Source: Serinus canaria (Eukaryota > Chordata > Aves > Passeriformes > Fringillidae). From it: DNA of 64,000 nt. The stretch is from NCBI RefSeq assembly GCF_022539315.1, contig NC_066343.1, positions 35,245,146 through 35,309,145 on the forward strand, given 5' to 3'. This document shows, one piece after another, positions 49,843-62,513 of this stretch. A program made the translations under genes and the position numbers. Numbering within the stretch: the stretch's first letter is position 1; the number at the start of each line of letters is the position of its first letter. The notes beneath the pieces were generated by a model, which was not told the origin of the DNA, made no database searches, and was given only the letters and a program-made list of their open reading frames with translations.

Positions 49843-51565
49843 TATAGAATCATAGAGTGATTATGATTGGAAGGGACCTTGAAGATCAGGTTCCAATGTC
49901 CCTGCCATGAACAGGAATATTATTCACTAGATCATGTTGCTTAGGGCCCCATCCAACCTGTCTTTCAACACTTCCAGGGTAGGGCATTCATAGCATATCC
50001 GGGCAACCTGTTCCAGTGCTTCTTCATCCCAGAGCAAATATTTATTCCATTTTTCTAGCCTAATTTTTTACTCTTTCAGTTTAGAACTATTGCCCTTTGT
50101 CCTGTTACTATCTACCCACACAAAAATTTCCTCTCTCTCCTTTTCATAAATCTCCTTAAGGTATTGGAAAATCACAGTGTGGTCTCCCTGCTGCCTTCTC
50201 CAGGGTGAAAATCTCTAGCTCTCCCAGCCTGTCTTCCTAAGAGAAATGTTCCATCCCTCTGACCATCTTCATGCCCCCATCTGGGCCCATTGTAGCAGGT
50301 CCATGTTTTTGCCGTGCTAAGAGCTCCAGGGCTGGATGCAGAGCTCCAGGTGGGGTCTCACAAGGACAGAGTAGAGCAGCAGAATCACCCCTCTTTCTCT
50401 GTTGGCCATGATGCTTTGGATGTAACCCAGGACACAATTGGCCTGCTGGGCTGAGACCTCACACTGCTGACTTGTGTGCAGCTTTTCAGTGACAAGAACC
50501 CCCAAGTTCTCTTCAGCAGGGATGTTCTCAATGAGTTCTTCCAGTCTGCTCTCATGTTCAAGACTGCCCCGACTGAGGTGCAGTCCTTGACTTGGACTTT
50601 TGTTAAATTAAATTAGGTTCTTGTGGGCCCACTTCTCAAGCTTGCCCAGGTCCCCCTGTATGTTGCCCTCTCTGTCTGTTATGTTAACTTCATCACTCAG
50701 CTTCATGTCATCTCCAAACTTGCTGAGGCTGCACTCGATCCCGCTGTCTTGTCATCGAAAAAGATGTTGAAGAGCACTAGTCCTAAGACAGAGCTCTGGG
50801 TTCTGTGCACAAAGAGCCATTTACCACAACTCTTTGCCTGTGTCCATCCAGCCAATTCCTCATTCACTGAATAGTCCATCCACCAAATCATATGGAACCA
50901 TATCAGAAGTCTTGAAGAAATCTGGATGGATGATGTCTGCTGGTCTTCTGTCACCATTCCCGTCACCCTGTCCTAGGACACCAGGCTGGTCAAGCATGAT
51001 TTGCACTTAGTAAGGCCATGCTGCCGTGATGGCTGCCTCAAATCACCTCTGTGTCTTTTATGTACCATAGAACAGCTTCGAGGAAGATCTGCTCCATGAT
51101 CTTCCCAGCCACAGAGGCGAGGCTGCCTGATCTGTGGTTCCTCAGGTCTTCCCTTCTCCTCTTTTTAAAAATGCGAGTCGTGTTTCCTTTTTTCTAGCCA
51201 TTAATGACTTTGTCTTGGCAAATACGATGAGATTGTCTTGGCAACAGCATCAATCAGATTCTTCAGGACTGGAGAATGTATGTCATCAGGTCCCATAAAT
51301 TTGGAGCAACTCAGTTTCACCCAGTGGTCCTGAACCTGCTCTCCACTTACAGAGGGAGGCACTTCACTGCTCCTGCACCCACCCAAAGGATTAGGGACTT
51401 GAGAGACATAGGAAGCCCGATTGCCAGTGAATACTGATGCAAAGAATTTAGTACCTCTGTCTTCTCTCTATCTGTTGACACTTCCTTGAAGTAATTTTTT
51501 GTTGTCCTATTTCTTGCTACCTGGAGGAAGAGACCAGATTCCACCTCCCTACAACACCCTCTTGG
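49843..51565 (-). mobile_element. CR1 LINE, about 1.7 kb, 5'-truncated (copy B)
   Basis: On the minus strand this runs from within ORF2 to the 3' tail (TATAGAATCATAGAGTG at 49843). Recognisable ORF2 pieces, 5' to 3', are a KTEVLNSLHQYS-like segment (51347-51544), GPDDIHSPVLKNL (the RT block that reads GPD-IHP in active CR1, within 51201-51386) and QSSVLGLVLFNIFFDDKTAG (around the GVPQGS-VLGPVLFNIF motif, within 50703-50966). The catalytic FADD box that should follow appears degraded. The rest (49843 to about 50650) is the ORF2 end and 3' UTR. Several stops and frame shifts show it is inactive. In intact CR1 the protein is an endonuclease-reverse transcriptase that copies the element by target-primed reverse transcription in the nucleus. 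Confidence 0.85.
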
Positions 51566-54193
51566 ATGGTTTTAGAGAGCGATAAGGGATGATATGCTGA
51601 AATCTGGAAGCGATAGGAGTGTGACATGTGAGGAGTCTCTGTGCAGCACCACTTGGCAGCTACAGCTGCCAGATAATCAAGGAAGAACATGGGTTAATTA
51701 CAACTGAATCACTGACCGTAAAATGATGCACCATCAAACCAGAGTGCCAAGTGGATTGATTTACAAAAGCTGCAAATTTCTAGGAACTCGGTTTCTGCAA
51801 AGTGTCAGAAAAACAGAAACTGGGAAAAATGGGGACATTCCAGCCATTAAATCTTGTGGAATTGTTAGCAATCTGTTCCCAGAGAAAAGGATGAGTCACT
51901 TATCAGTTGTCATCTGCTCTACAACCCCATCACTACCACCGTCCTCAAGAAATGAGCAAGTTAGTAATAAATCCTGTATTTTAAACAGGAAATGATTCTT
52001 CAGCTGGGGATGTCTGAAAAAGAAACAACCTGCTGTCTTCCAAATGGCTTGTAGCAAAATGGCTGTGCTCCTCAGTCAACCCTAGAGAAGTTTAATGGCT
52101 TGACTCTGCTGACTTACTGTCATTATGATATCTATTGGGGCAGGGGCAGGTTGTGAAGCCGATGTTACACAACTGAGATGAAGATTAGACTGTGTTTGGA
52201 CTCCGGGGTGTGAAGGGAAGTATCAGGGACACTGACCTAGTTGCTTGTGAGATTTTTTTGCCTCGCTCAAGTTCCTGGCTGCAGTCTGCAGCCTCTCTGC
52301 TCCTGATGCACCAAGGGACAGCGGACCAGCCATGTAAGGCAAAGGACATGGCTATACTTAGGTCAACAGAAAGCAAAGCACTTGTGAAAAATGCTTTCCT
52401 CTGCCTTGTCTTCCCTTCCAAAAACTTTGTGCTTTCCTGAGATACAAATTACAGGAAAACAAAAAGGACGTGGACACTGTCAATGGGATAAACTGATTCT
52501 AACAGAAGACAATGTAGGGGATAGAGACAGTAATTTGATTATGTGATGAATAATATGCAAATGATAAGTATCTGCTGTAAGTTAAGAAGGTCAGAGCTGG
52601 AGTGAAGCAGAGCAATTTCCTTGCTTGTAAATAGTGGTGACTACATTAACCTTGAGCCTAGTCTCTTTCATACACAAATCCTGTGTGAAACAGTAAATGT
52701 TTTGAGGTAGATTGAGCACCATCCTGATATGTCTGCAGAGATGGGTCTTTTTCCTCTTGTGCTGGGTTCCCTCAGGGGATTCAGACAATCATCAGTCTTT
52801 CAGCAGCTTTATAGACTGGGAGACTCATTCTGCTGATCTTGCTTAGGGATGATTCTCTCTTAAGGACTCTTCACCATCCTAGCACTTCGATGTTATGCCA
52901 TCTGAATCTTTTCCTGGGTGGTAGCTTTCAAGTCTTTAGAGTATGCTTGTGTCTTCCTACAGTCTGTTGCTAAAATTATGACAAAATACTAGCAATAGAA
53001 AATTAGCTTAAATTTTTGGTGAGATGTGCATCTAATTTTTTTTTTTTTTTTTACAATGCATAACACTCTCATTCAGAAAAACTGAAACCCAACAAACAAA
53101 ATAACCAAGCTAAGATCTGGTTTTGGAACTGACAAAATACTTGTTTTGAAACTCATCTTTTAGCAGTTAGAAAGGTGTTGGGACAAATTGCTTAACAGCC
53201 ATGCATGTCAAAATTTTAAGAGACAGACCTTTTTGAAGAAAAGCTGATTAATAATGAGAACAAAACTCTGTGCAATGTGATGGATTCTTAATTTCTGAAA
53301 ATTCATAATCAAAAGTGAATTCAAAATACAAGATTGAATGCAAATTGAATTTAAGAATGGATGAAATATCACAGCATATGATAAAAAGAATAGGAGCCCA
53401 AAGGTTCTTGGTGGCCTGGAAGTCTGTAATGGAGCACGATATTGAAAGATGCTAGTTTTCTTAAAATACTCAAACTATCAAGTCTGTTTCAGTTACCTTT
53501 CCTTTCAGCAGTACATGACTAACTCAGCAGCCTCTACAGACTACAGCATTTTATAATGGAGATTCTCTCTGAAAACTTGTCAGTGGCAATATTTTTTTTT
53601 TTTCTCTTTTGCTCCTTATACTTCACATTTTTCTCTATTATCTTACTGCATTTTGACATGCTGTTAGACTGCTGTTCATTTTGTTGCTCTCTCAGCTTTC
53701 ATCTATGTGAAATGTTCTTAGAGCCAAAGCTTTTGCTCAAGCTTTTATTTTCTTTTTAAATTGGCAGTATTAAAAGTTTGGGCATCCTACTGCAAATCTG
53801 TCTTTTCTGACAGCAATACTTTGCCAATGACAGTAAAATTTTCTGGTTCAGTTCAGGAATCTTTAATCTGAACCCACTTATTCAGTCCATTGGATTAATT
53901 GCATTAAAAAAACCCCAGACAATTGCCCAGGTCTGAACCACACACGTAGAGAGCAGAGCTGAGTCCTGAATGAAGAAACAATTCAACAGGGATTAGTTTT
54001 CATTCATTTTTCAATAATCTGCCTTTGTCTCAGTCTGAAAAAAAAAAAAAACCCAACCTTTATAAGCTCCTGAGTAAACTCTGGCTGGATGCTTCTCAGA
54101 ATGCTTTCATCTTGTTTTGTGGGAAAATAATCTGTGTTTTTGTGTTTGAGTAGAAACTTGTTGGTAAGTGTTCTCCAGCTGGGATTTTGAAAA
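51566..54193. other. Non-coding region with homopolymers
   Basis: Nothing gene-like was recognised. T19 at 53036-53054 and A14 at 54038-54051 are present. Frames at 52185-52440 overlap on opposite strands. The stretch runs from the CR1 5' truncation to the AC microsatellite. Confidence 0.5.
53036..53054. repeat. T19 homopolymer
   Basis: Nineteen consecutive T residues. No retroposed gene copy was recognised adjoining it. Confidence 0.95.
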
Positions 54194-54227
54194 ACACACA
54201 CACACAAGAGACACACACCCACACACA

Positions 54228-54271
<44 letters not shown>
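54194..54271. repeat. Compound (AC)n microsatellite
   Basis: The left half is interrupted (AAGAG and CCC variants at about 54206-54232) and the right half is a pure AC run of about 20 units to 54270. The gradient from interrupted to pure suggests that the right side is the actively expanding part. The minus-strand frames through it simply encode Cys-Val repeats. Confidence 0.97.
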
Positions 54272-54274
<3 letters not shown>

Positions 54275-56543
54275 TCTCTGCTTTCTTCCTCATCACTTTA
54301 ATCTGACAGTTCTGGAACAACTCTGGCTGTAGGTGATCAAAGCTTGTGACACAACACTTTGTGGAGACAGGTGAGACAGACTAGAGACAACTGTTACAGG
54401 TCTGTGGAACTGCACAGGCAGCTGCATCTCTCTGGCATTTCCTCTGCATTTAATTTTAACATCACTTTTTCCCAAGCAAGTTTGGAATTGCTTCAGTTTA
54501 TGTTGATGGCAGCTGAGCTATGCAAAATTTTTATTTTCAAATACAACTTCATTGCCTGCATTTGGGTTTCATTAGAAGTATGACCTGGAGCCATTGCTTG
54601 TACATTTTCCTAATTGCATAAATCACTTAAATGAGCTTCTACAATATACATTTCCAAAGAGCACTATGAGAATCTCACAGTTTCTCATGAAGTCAGTTGA
54701 GACAAAACACAACAGCTTTTGAGGAATGTTAGGGAAGGAGAAAAGAGATACAAGTACAAGAAATAATGATGGGCTTAATGAAGACATAGAAAGAACTTCT
54801 CATCATGTTTTCTTGTAATATAAATGTGGGCAGGGTAGTTACTTTATAAACATAATTAAACAAACTGAAAAATCTTGAAAAAGGGTTTAATTCTCACAAG
54901 ACAAATTGAATCAACACATTTCACTTCGAAAAGTTATACTGCTACAAAGAGTTTAGCAGGATAAAAAGCTTCAATTAGACATAGCATGTTAGGAAAAAAT
55001 AACCACAGTTTTTTAAGAGACAGAAACTCTCCTGATTGAAGTAATAACCCAGCCTAGAACACCTGAGACTACAGAGTACCTAAGCATGGTGACAACTTAA
55101 GTATTAAGAGTAATGTTCTTGTTTGTAGTTTTCATTTCCAAGTTTGAAGAGAAGTTCAAAAGTTAGTGAAAAATCTGTGTGTCCTTTGATATATATCATC
55201 AGCTGCCAGCTGCTGCCTTGGATCCCTATTACACAATCTGTTCTGGGGGAGCAGATAACAGCTACTCTTCTCCAACAAACAGCACTGCTACCGCTACTCA
55301 GGGTGGCATCAGATATGCTGAGGTCTAGGTATTCATTTGGATAGCTAAATTCCTTAAAACTGAATTAAATGGATACCCACAAACTGGTTCCAGCAATTCA
55401 TCAAAAACCCAGCTCTACTGAAGGCAAGAGAGATACGAAGGAAAAATATATCTTTCCCAAAGCCAAGGAGAACACCTTCAAAGCCTGTTTGTACAACCAT
55501 CAGTCTAAGACTTGCACCTCAAATATATGTGGTCTCAGTTTTTTTCAACACAGACGATTTTTCTGCAATCAATTTTTTCCTCTCTGGCATCACTGCAGCA
55601 ACTGTTTGCAGAGGGGCTGGTGTTGGAGGGCAAGGGCTGTGTTGTCACTGTATGTCAGATTTCCTTAGCTTTGCAGGGTGTCACCTGATTTTCCTAAACT
55701 TGTGCAAGTAGAATTGACTTTGAACAAGGCTGGTCTTGCACTCCCTGCTATTTTTGGTGTTAAACAGCTTGGCTGAGAGCAGCTGTTGAGTGGAAGAACT
55801 GAGAGTGCTTGATCCACACAGCTGCTGCTGGCCACTGATAAATTCAGTGCAGAAGGAAAGCTGAGTAACACATGTAGAACCACAAACACAGAAATGAAAG
55901 CACAAGTGGGTTTGTCAGAAGTCTTTGGAGACTGATAGATGTGAACAGATTTCCTTTCTGCCATGAAAGTTAAGTGGAACAATGTATGGATACTTTCAAA
56001 CTGTGCTTCCCAGAAACCAGTTTGTAAGTGTTGGCTGGTGTGGGGTAACTAGAACAACTAGTCACTTTGCAGTAAGATAACATCCACTAGCATAACTTTC
56101 AGTTAAGGTCTATAAAATATTATTATGCATGCAAGTTAATATAGAAATGGCAGAGCAGCTGTATATCATTTAGTATGCACAGAGTTGTTAACAGTACAGT
56201 TAACAGTCCAGTTGTTAACAGAGACCAGTTTTCCTCACCTTTAGTTCTATTACTGAAACGTGGCTATCTTTTGAGCAGGTGTCTTTAACTAGAAGACAGC
56301 ATATATGTATAAAGGAGTAGAGGCAGATACCCTTTGAGATTAAATGTAATACCCCTTAAGGGAAAAATTAAACGTCACCAAGGGGAGATTTTAATTGCCA
56401 TAGCAATAAACTACATAGGTGTCATTTTCTACTGAATTATTTTTTAATTTAATGTAAGAGACAATTAAAGAAAAACCCACTAGATGCACTCATCAATATT
56501 TTGTGTAGGGGTTTTTCTGTATTTTCTTCTTAGTCATATCAAA
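54272..56543. other. Non-coding region, nothing recognised
   Basis: No gene or retroelement was recognised. Three copies of GTTAACAG lie within 35 bp at 56187-56221. Open frames around 55369-55982 overlap on both strands without motifs. The interval ends at a CR1 tail. Confidence 0.5.
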
Positions 56544-56860
56544 GAATCATTGAATCATAGAATCACAGAATCATTGAATCACAGAGTGGCCTGAGTTGGA
56601 AGGTACCTGAAAGTTCATCTTGTTCGAACACCCTGACTTTGGGTAGAGACACCTCACACTAGACCAGGTTGCCCAGACCCCAATCCAGTCTGGCTCTGAA
56701 ACTCCCAGGGAGGCCACACGCACCACTTTTCTGGGCAAATACCACCTAGTAATTTAACCATCCAGTCATCTTGCATCTTGTTCTCTTAGAAAACATCTTT
56801 ACATATGGATATCTACTCTTCCTCTAGTCTTCTGAATTTAGCTCTCTGACCATTTTTTTT
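56544..56860 (-). mobile_element. CR1 3'-end fragment with octamer tail
   Basis: The tail (56544-56586) consists of GAATCATT/GAATCATA/GAATCACA units, the reverse complement of the CR1 3' octamer repeat. The body follows with GAGTTGGAAGGTACCTGAAA and ACTAGACCAGGTTGCCCAGA, typical CR1 3' UTR. Divergence is higher than in the 49.8-kb copy. The right edge is approximate and lies in a T-run. Confidence 0.85.
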
Positions 56861-59800
56861 TTTGCATGGTCACAGAGTGGATATCCATAACACCAGGACT
56901 TGAACAGAAAAGTCTGTGTCTTTCAGGAACTGAAACAGGAAAACAACATCACCTATTCCCAACTCATCACTCTTGAAGAGCTGGAACACATCTTCCAGTG
57001 ATGATGTCTTTGACATGGGCAGCTTAAGCTTTCTGAGAATTGAAGAGCACCTTAGATATAGGAAGAGAATATTTTATTCTTGTTCTCCAGTCTAGTTTAC
57101 TGAATTAAACACTGTGAGGTTTGCTGGTCTGGAGTAACTTGCAGCTTTGCAGTGCCTGGGTAATCTGCACAGAAAAGAAGGGAGACATTATCCTGAATAA
57201 AAAGTCACCTCGCAGTTTTTGTCAATAGATCAAAAGACTACAAAGTAAAGTTGACAGGTAGTCTTGATTTGGCTGAAGATACAATTTTCTGATTTGAAAA
57301 ACAAAGGCAAAGGCATAGAAAGTTAACTTTTATCCTGCCTAACAAGGTATAAATACTTTGTTTTGTGCAAAGCCATTTTTGATTGCAGAATGTCTGTACA
57401 ATATATTAGAATGTGCAATTTTAAAGGTAGACACAATATAAAAACAAAACATGCTTACAGAGGTAAGGCTTTATGTGGTTAGGGAGTCTCTTTCTATTTA
57501 AATTGCCACAATGGGCTAAACCATCCATCAGAGCAGTGACACAACTCTATCAAGTGTAATAGTTGACCTTACAAAAACCTATCTCCTCCCAGAGATTTTG
57601 TTGCTCTCATGAGATCAAACCCTTGCTATTGCAACAAGGTAGCGAAAAAAGGTTATTCGCAGATGAAAAATCCAAAAGGCAGCTTGAGGATAAAGCCAAA
57701 AGGGCCTTTGCTGTATCGTAACAAACACTGTATCTGAAAGCAATGCTCATCTGCTTGATCCAGAAGACCGCTTGTTCCTTTCTGACACATATTTTTTGGT
57801 AGTGTCCATGAACTGATTTTTGGTATCTGGGATATGGACACATTTCTCACACTCAATGGTCCAACAGTTGCCAGGTATTAGCCAAAAAAAAGATGATTTT
57901 TCAGCTGGGCTCTCACTGGAGCCAGAAAATAAATTTGTGGTTGTAAGCAGACCAAAAGACTCCAAGGGATAGGGAAAGATCCTTGACTTTCACTGGTTTT
58001 GTCTCAGAGGTGAGCCTTAGTGCCTGGGCTCAGATGGAGATCTGGCAGCAGAATTACAAATTAATTTTTTCTGGTAGGAAATCTGGGGCAGTTGGGAAGC
58101 TTTTAAGGTAACTATTCCCCAGTGCTCCTGGGAATCCTGAGGTCCTTCTGCTGATGCAGTATGCTTGAGGCTGCTTGCACCGACTTTTTATCTTTGCTGC
58201 AGCCCATTCTGCCACCCTGCATGTGGCATCCTCAGATTTCAATCTTCAGATTTAAGTATAGAAGGACAGATATGGGAAGATTTGCTCTACTTGCTAGAGC
58301 AGCTCCTCATTAACAAGACAATGTTTTCCAGCTAATGTCATCTGCATCCATTGTCCATATTACTGGTAAGGTTTTGTAAGATTACAATCTCCTGAGGAAG
58401 TCTGTCCCTCCTTGTTCTTGCAAAATTCTCTCATTTCAAGAGGAAACATCCTCTAAAATGCACCAGCATGACATGTTTCATCTTCTTCTAGGGAAAGTAA
58501 GTTTTAAAACCCCTGGTGGCTAAAGTTGTTTCTGTTGTATTCTGTCAGACTACTGAAATATCTTCTGAAGAAAATGAGTGAACTCATAAAGATATTTTAT
58601 AATCCCAAACCAATCCATCATTGCAAATTAAAAAAGTTCCTGTGGACCTCAGCTGGTTTTCCTGCAGTAGTTCTCAGACTGGCCAGTAAGCATACTCCTC
58701 TGTGTATTTTTTTAACCAAAAGATTGTTGATTTTAATATGAACTCTTCCTTGAAGTAATGGATAGTCTATAATGCAGAAGTGTTATATTTAGTGTATGTT
58801 TAAGATACTTTGGGAAAACTGACATTGTTTTCCTTAAAAATGGCCACCAGCAGTCTTAACACTGAGAGAAAAGCTCTCAAATAAATCATAAATATATAAT
58901 GTATCTGGTGTATCTGTAAATGGCCTGGAAATACTGAGCAACAGAACATTTCATTTGATGAGACTGAGCTCATATTTTTCCCAGCCTGTAGCAGTTCCTT
59001 TAGGGGTTCTCTCACTTGCACAGGCTTTACCTTTCACGTGTTTTGAAGCCTGGCTGTCTGTTCTCCACCCAAGTTCTCTGTTTTCCTCAGGCTGTAGAAG
59101 GTGCAGCATGCCAGGCTTCACCCAGCTCTTCTACTTCTGCTGCTGTGGAAACTTGAAGGCTTTGCCTCTGGCACTGTGCTGCAGAAAAAGTCATGCAAGA
59201 TATTTGATTGCTTCTCTCTGCCTTCCAGAGGCTTTGAGAGTTTGCAGAGGGCACTTACCACTTCACACAGGAAATAAATAAGGTGCATTTGGGCACAGTG
59301 GGGTGGAACACTGGGGCCCACAGAGGGGATCTTACAGGAGAGGGGAACCATTGGTGGAAACGTGCGTCTGGAGCCAGAGGGAGGGCTGGATGCTGTGGTG
59401 ATGATCCCAGCAAGCTCAGTGAGGTCTGCTCCGAGCTCCTCACTTGCATGTCTCAGGGGCATCCAAACCACAGCAAAGCAGGAAGCTTTGTGCAGCACTT
59501 GTAACATAGAAAGAGGAAAGACTTTGAAACATTTGAAAGCACCGTTAAACAAATTAATGGAAATTATATTCTGAAGTAAAATTTATGCACGTTTGAATGT
59601 TTCCATGACAGATTAGCTCAGTTTGTAGGCCGAAGGTTCAGGTTTTCAGCTTCAAGTTATATTGGGGCTTGGCAATATACCTATGTCCTTTTCCCAGTTT
59701 GTATCCCTGTCAGAAAAAACATGGCCTCAGTTATCCAAAAGGGTGGCACATGTGGGTGGCAGCTCATGAGATGGAACAAGAGACACATCTTGGCTGGTTT

Positions 59801-60312
59801 AGCTGCAGGGAGAAACTTTAGTTAGAAAATTTTTCAGATGTGATATGGGAAAGCGTGATGAGGAGAAGACAGGAGAAGGAGCAAACAGAAGCCACTTTTA
59901 CCCATCTGCTTCTGCAGATGACAACTGACAGGGCTGTAAGGTCCCACGACTTCAAGGCTCTGAGGAGTGTTTAACTAGTGGAAAAAGTGGGAGAACTGGG
60001 TTGATTGGTACAGCATTCAGGACTGAACAGCGGCAATGTTGCATACACCTCAGTGTACAAGATTTTTACTTTTATTTATTATATGTCCCCCTGTCCTATT
60101 GCATTTGCACTCGGGTCCTTGTGCGTGCTGAAAAGCAGCTGCAAAATCAAGGCCTTACCTTTGCAGTGGAGGTAAAAACAATTTGTAATTTGTCTCTGCT
60201 CTTGTGGATTTACAGCACATTGCAAAGGGGCTATGTTTTTAAATTCAGTAGAAAAGTTCTGGTTGTATTTACTTCCTGAGTACAGGATCTCTTTTCGATG
60301 TTTCATAGGAAA
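56861..60312. other. Non-coding region, nothing recognised
   Basis: The 144-codon minus-strand frame at 59118-59552 lies in a GC-richer patch opposite overlapping plus-strand frames, with no domain recognised. Four GGGG runs occur at 59299-59345. A tRNA-like A-box word at about 59613 has no matching tRNA fold. Confidence 0.5.
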
Positions 60313-60522
60313 GTTTTAGTGGTGAGAATATTCATTCACTGGAACAATCTTGGCCAGGGATGTGGTGGAGTCCCCATCACTGGAGGTGTTCAGGATGTGG
60401 CTGGGCAGAGAGACGGGTAATCTCATCCAGGCTGTATTTCCAATAAAATGATGTGCCAGGCAATCTTTTGAGATCCCTTCCAACCTGGGCTCTCCTCTGA
60501 GTGTGGTTTCTCTGATTTCTTT
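60313..60522 (+). mobile_element. CR1 3'-end fragment, plus strand
   Basis: TGGTGGAGTCCCCATCACTG, GAGGTGTTCAGG and GAGATCCCTTCCAACCTGGG are the CR1 3' UTR in forward orientation, ending in a decayed TTTCTCTGATTTC tail near 60521. It is the only CR1 piece in the window on this strand. The 5' boundary is approximate. Confidence 0.85.
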
Positions 60523-62488
60523 TTTTTTGCCCAGCTACAGAGGCCTGTGACCAGCTTAGGCCACTGAGAAGCTGTGTCTGTTTTAACTTCTTCTTTTAAG
60601 AAGCACAGGACCCCTTGTTTCAATTTTTAATTTTGGCTTGGTTTACTTGCCTCTTTGCCCTGTTCTAAGCATTCTGGGCTGCATGCTGAAGAGAAGACAA
60701 ATATTGAGCCTTTTCCTATAAAATTAAAAGGGATTTGTTTTAGGTCCTAGGGCATTTTGTATTGTGTCCTTGAGCTGAAGACCAATACAGTTGAGTTCCT
60801 TTCCTAGCACAGTTTATGAGAAGAACTGACCATTCCCACTTCATCCAACAAAAAGCCTCAGTCCTCCCTGCAGCGTGTCTGGGAGGCTTTGTGGATGCAG
60901 CCTTTGTAAGGCCATGTCTGCAAAACATCATCTGCACATCGTTTACCCCTCAGAGCAGGAAATTCAATACCGAAAAAAATTAGGCTTTTTTTGAATCTTT
61001 GCCATCTGCAAATTGGGAAAAGCAATGCAGGCCTCTGCAAGTCTTGAGAGAAGCTATTGCAGAGAAAGAGATCTCACTCTGCTAAACCTGAAAGACAAAG
61101 AAACAGAAACCAGTCTCTCTCCAGCACAGGTCCTGGTATTTGTGTCTGTCACCTCTTTGGCTGGTGACCTGGTGGCACCTTTTGCCGAGGGTACTTAAAC
61201 CCAGTTGCAGCAGCCCTACCAAACAGCTCCTGGGATGCCTTTTTCCTCACGGGGTACCCCACCAAGAAATGTGTGTCAAGGCTTCACTCCGGGTTCTTTA
61301 GCAGTTCAGCAATGTCTGTTAGCAACAATTGTATTCTCAGAGGCTCCTTCAAGCACCAGCCCATCTGAAGTTCCTTTTTTTCTGTTCATTAAAAGCTGAG
61401 AAAGCTTCTGTAAGGTTTGAAGTCCTGTCACAAAGGGAGGAGTGGTGGCAGGGCTGTTTACTGACCTCACACACATAATGGGTTTTCAGTCCTTTGTTTG
61501 CCACATTATGGAAGTTAAGTCTTCTAACTGGGTCCTTGCATGAGTAACCCTGTTTTGTTTGCTGTTGAGTACCATTTACTATGACTTTTGGTCAGTTGAT
61601 TTGGCTGTTACCTATGCTGTATCTGGCCAAAATACAAAATTACCTTTTAGACATAAAAAACCCAAGTAAATTTAAAAAATGAGATCCTAATGTGCTGTTA
61701 CAGACTAGTCAAATAACAAAAATTGCAGCAACCTTCTTTTCTGGAATGGTGTCTGTTCCCACTGATTCCACCATCACTCTTGATAGATCTATTTAATAAA
61801 AAATATTGTTTTGGCTGAAATTATTTTACTTCAGGTCCTGTGTTTCAATCAAATTTCGCATGTATGTTAAACAGAGATCTCTTGTCTCCTCTCCTATGTG
61901 CCCATTTACTCAGATCTCTTCTTAGTGTATTTAATGCAAAGGCCTGCCCCAAAATGACAGGGACATTTTCATCTAGACACAAAGTTTTATGTTATTGAAG
62001 AAGACAATCTCATCACAACATCGAGATTTACCATATTACAGTTACCTTTTCACCAGACAAAAAAAAAATTATTCTCTCAAAGATTGATTGATCACTCAGT
62101 CACCATCAAAGTTTTTACACTGCTATTTCAAGACTCCATTGGAAACAAATCTTGGAACACCTTTCCAGCTCCTTTGCCTGGTGGGGACAGAGAGCTGTGG
62201 AGCCAGGGATGCACTCCTGCTGCCACAGGCCAGAGGCAGTGTCTCCAGGGCTGCATGGCATCTCCAGGAGCCCTTTTAGGAGTCCTACAGTCACTGTGCC
62301 AGATTTAACCAATGCTATTATTCTTTCTGGAGCACTCCTCATATTCATGTTCTTCTCTTTTCTTTTCAGAAGGCCTCCAGCTGTTGTTTGCAGCTTTAGC
62401 ACTATAACAAAGCACAGTTCTGTTTCAGCATGCCTCTGGAAGGATGCAGCTCACGTCCAAAGATGCGTTTGCCTCTGTCTCTCTTAGT
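60523..62488. other. Non-coding region, one CpG-bearing patch
   Basis: The patch at 61150-61420 has several CpGs, a TACTTAAACC word and later CATTAAAAGC, and could be a very old LTR remnant, but no family was recognised. Frames at 62084-62487 overlap in three frames and on both strands and look like chance. Confidence 0.45.
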
Positions 62489-62513
62489 CACACACACACA
62501 CACACACACACAC
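62489..62513. repeat. Short (CA)12 microsatellite
   Basis: About twelve CA units without interruption. It is short enough to have low mutability. Confidence 0.95.

Noticed and set aside
54004..54320. Cys-Val repeat proteins on the minus strand
   Set aside because: These are direct translations of the AC microsatellite, not genes.
59118..59552. 144-codon minus-strand frame in a GC-richer patch
   Set aside because: Mirror frames exist on the plus strand and no protein family was recognised. A donor-like word inside it (CACTTACC at about 59256) has no paired acceptor.
59606..59660. tRNA-like A-box word (TTAGCTCAGTTTGTAG) followed by GGTTCAGG
   Set aside because: The two boxes are too close for a tRNA, no acceptor stem or anticodon arm can be drawn, and no SINE body or tail follows.
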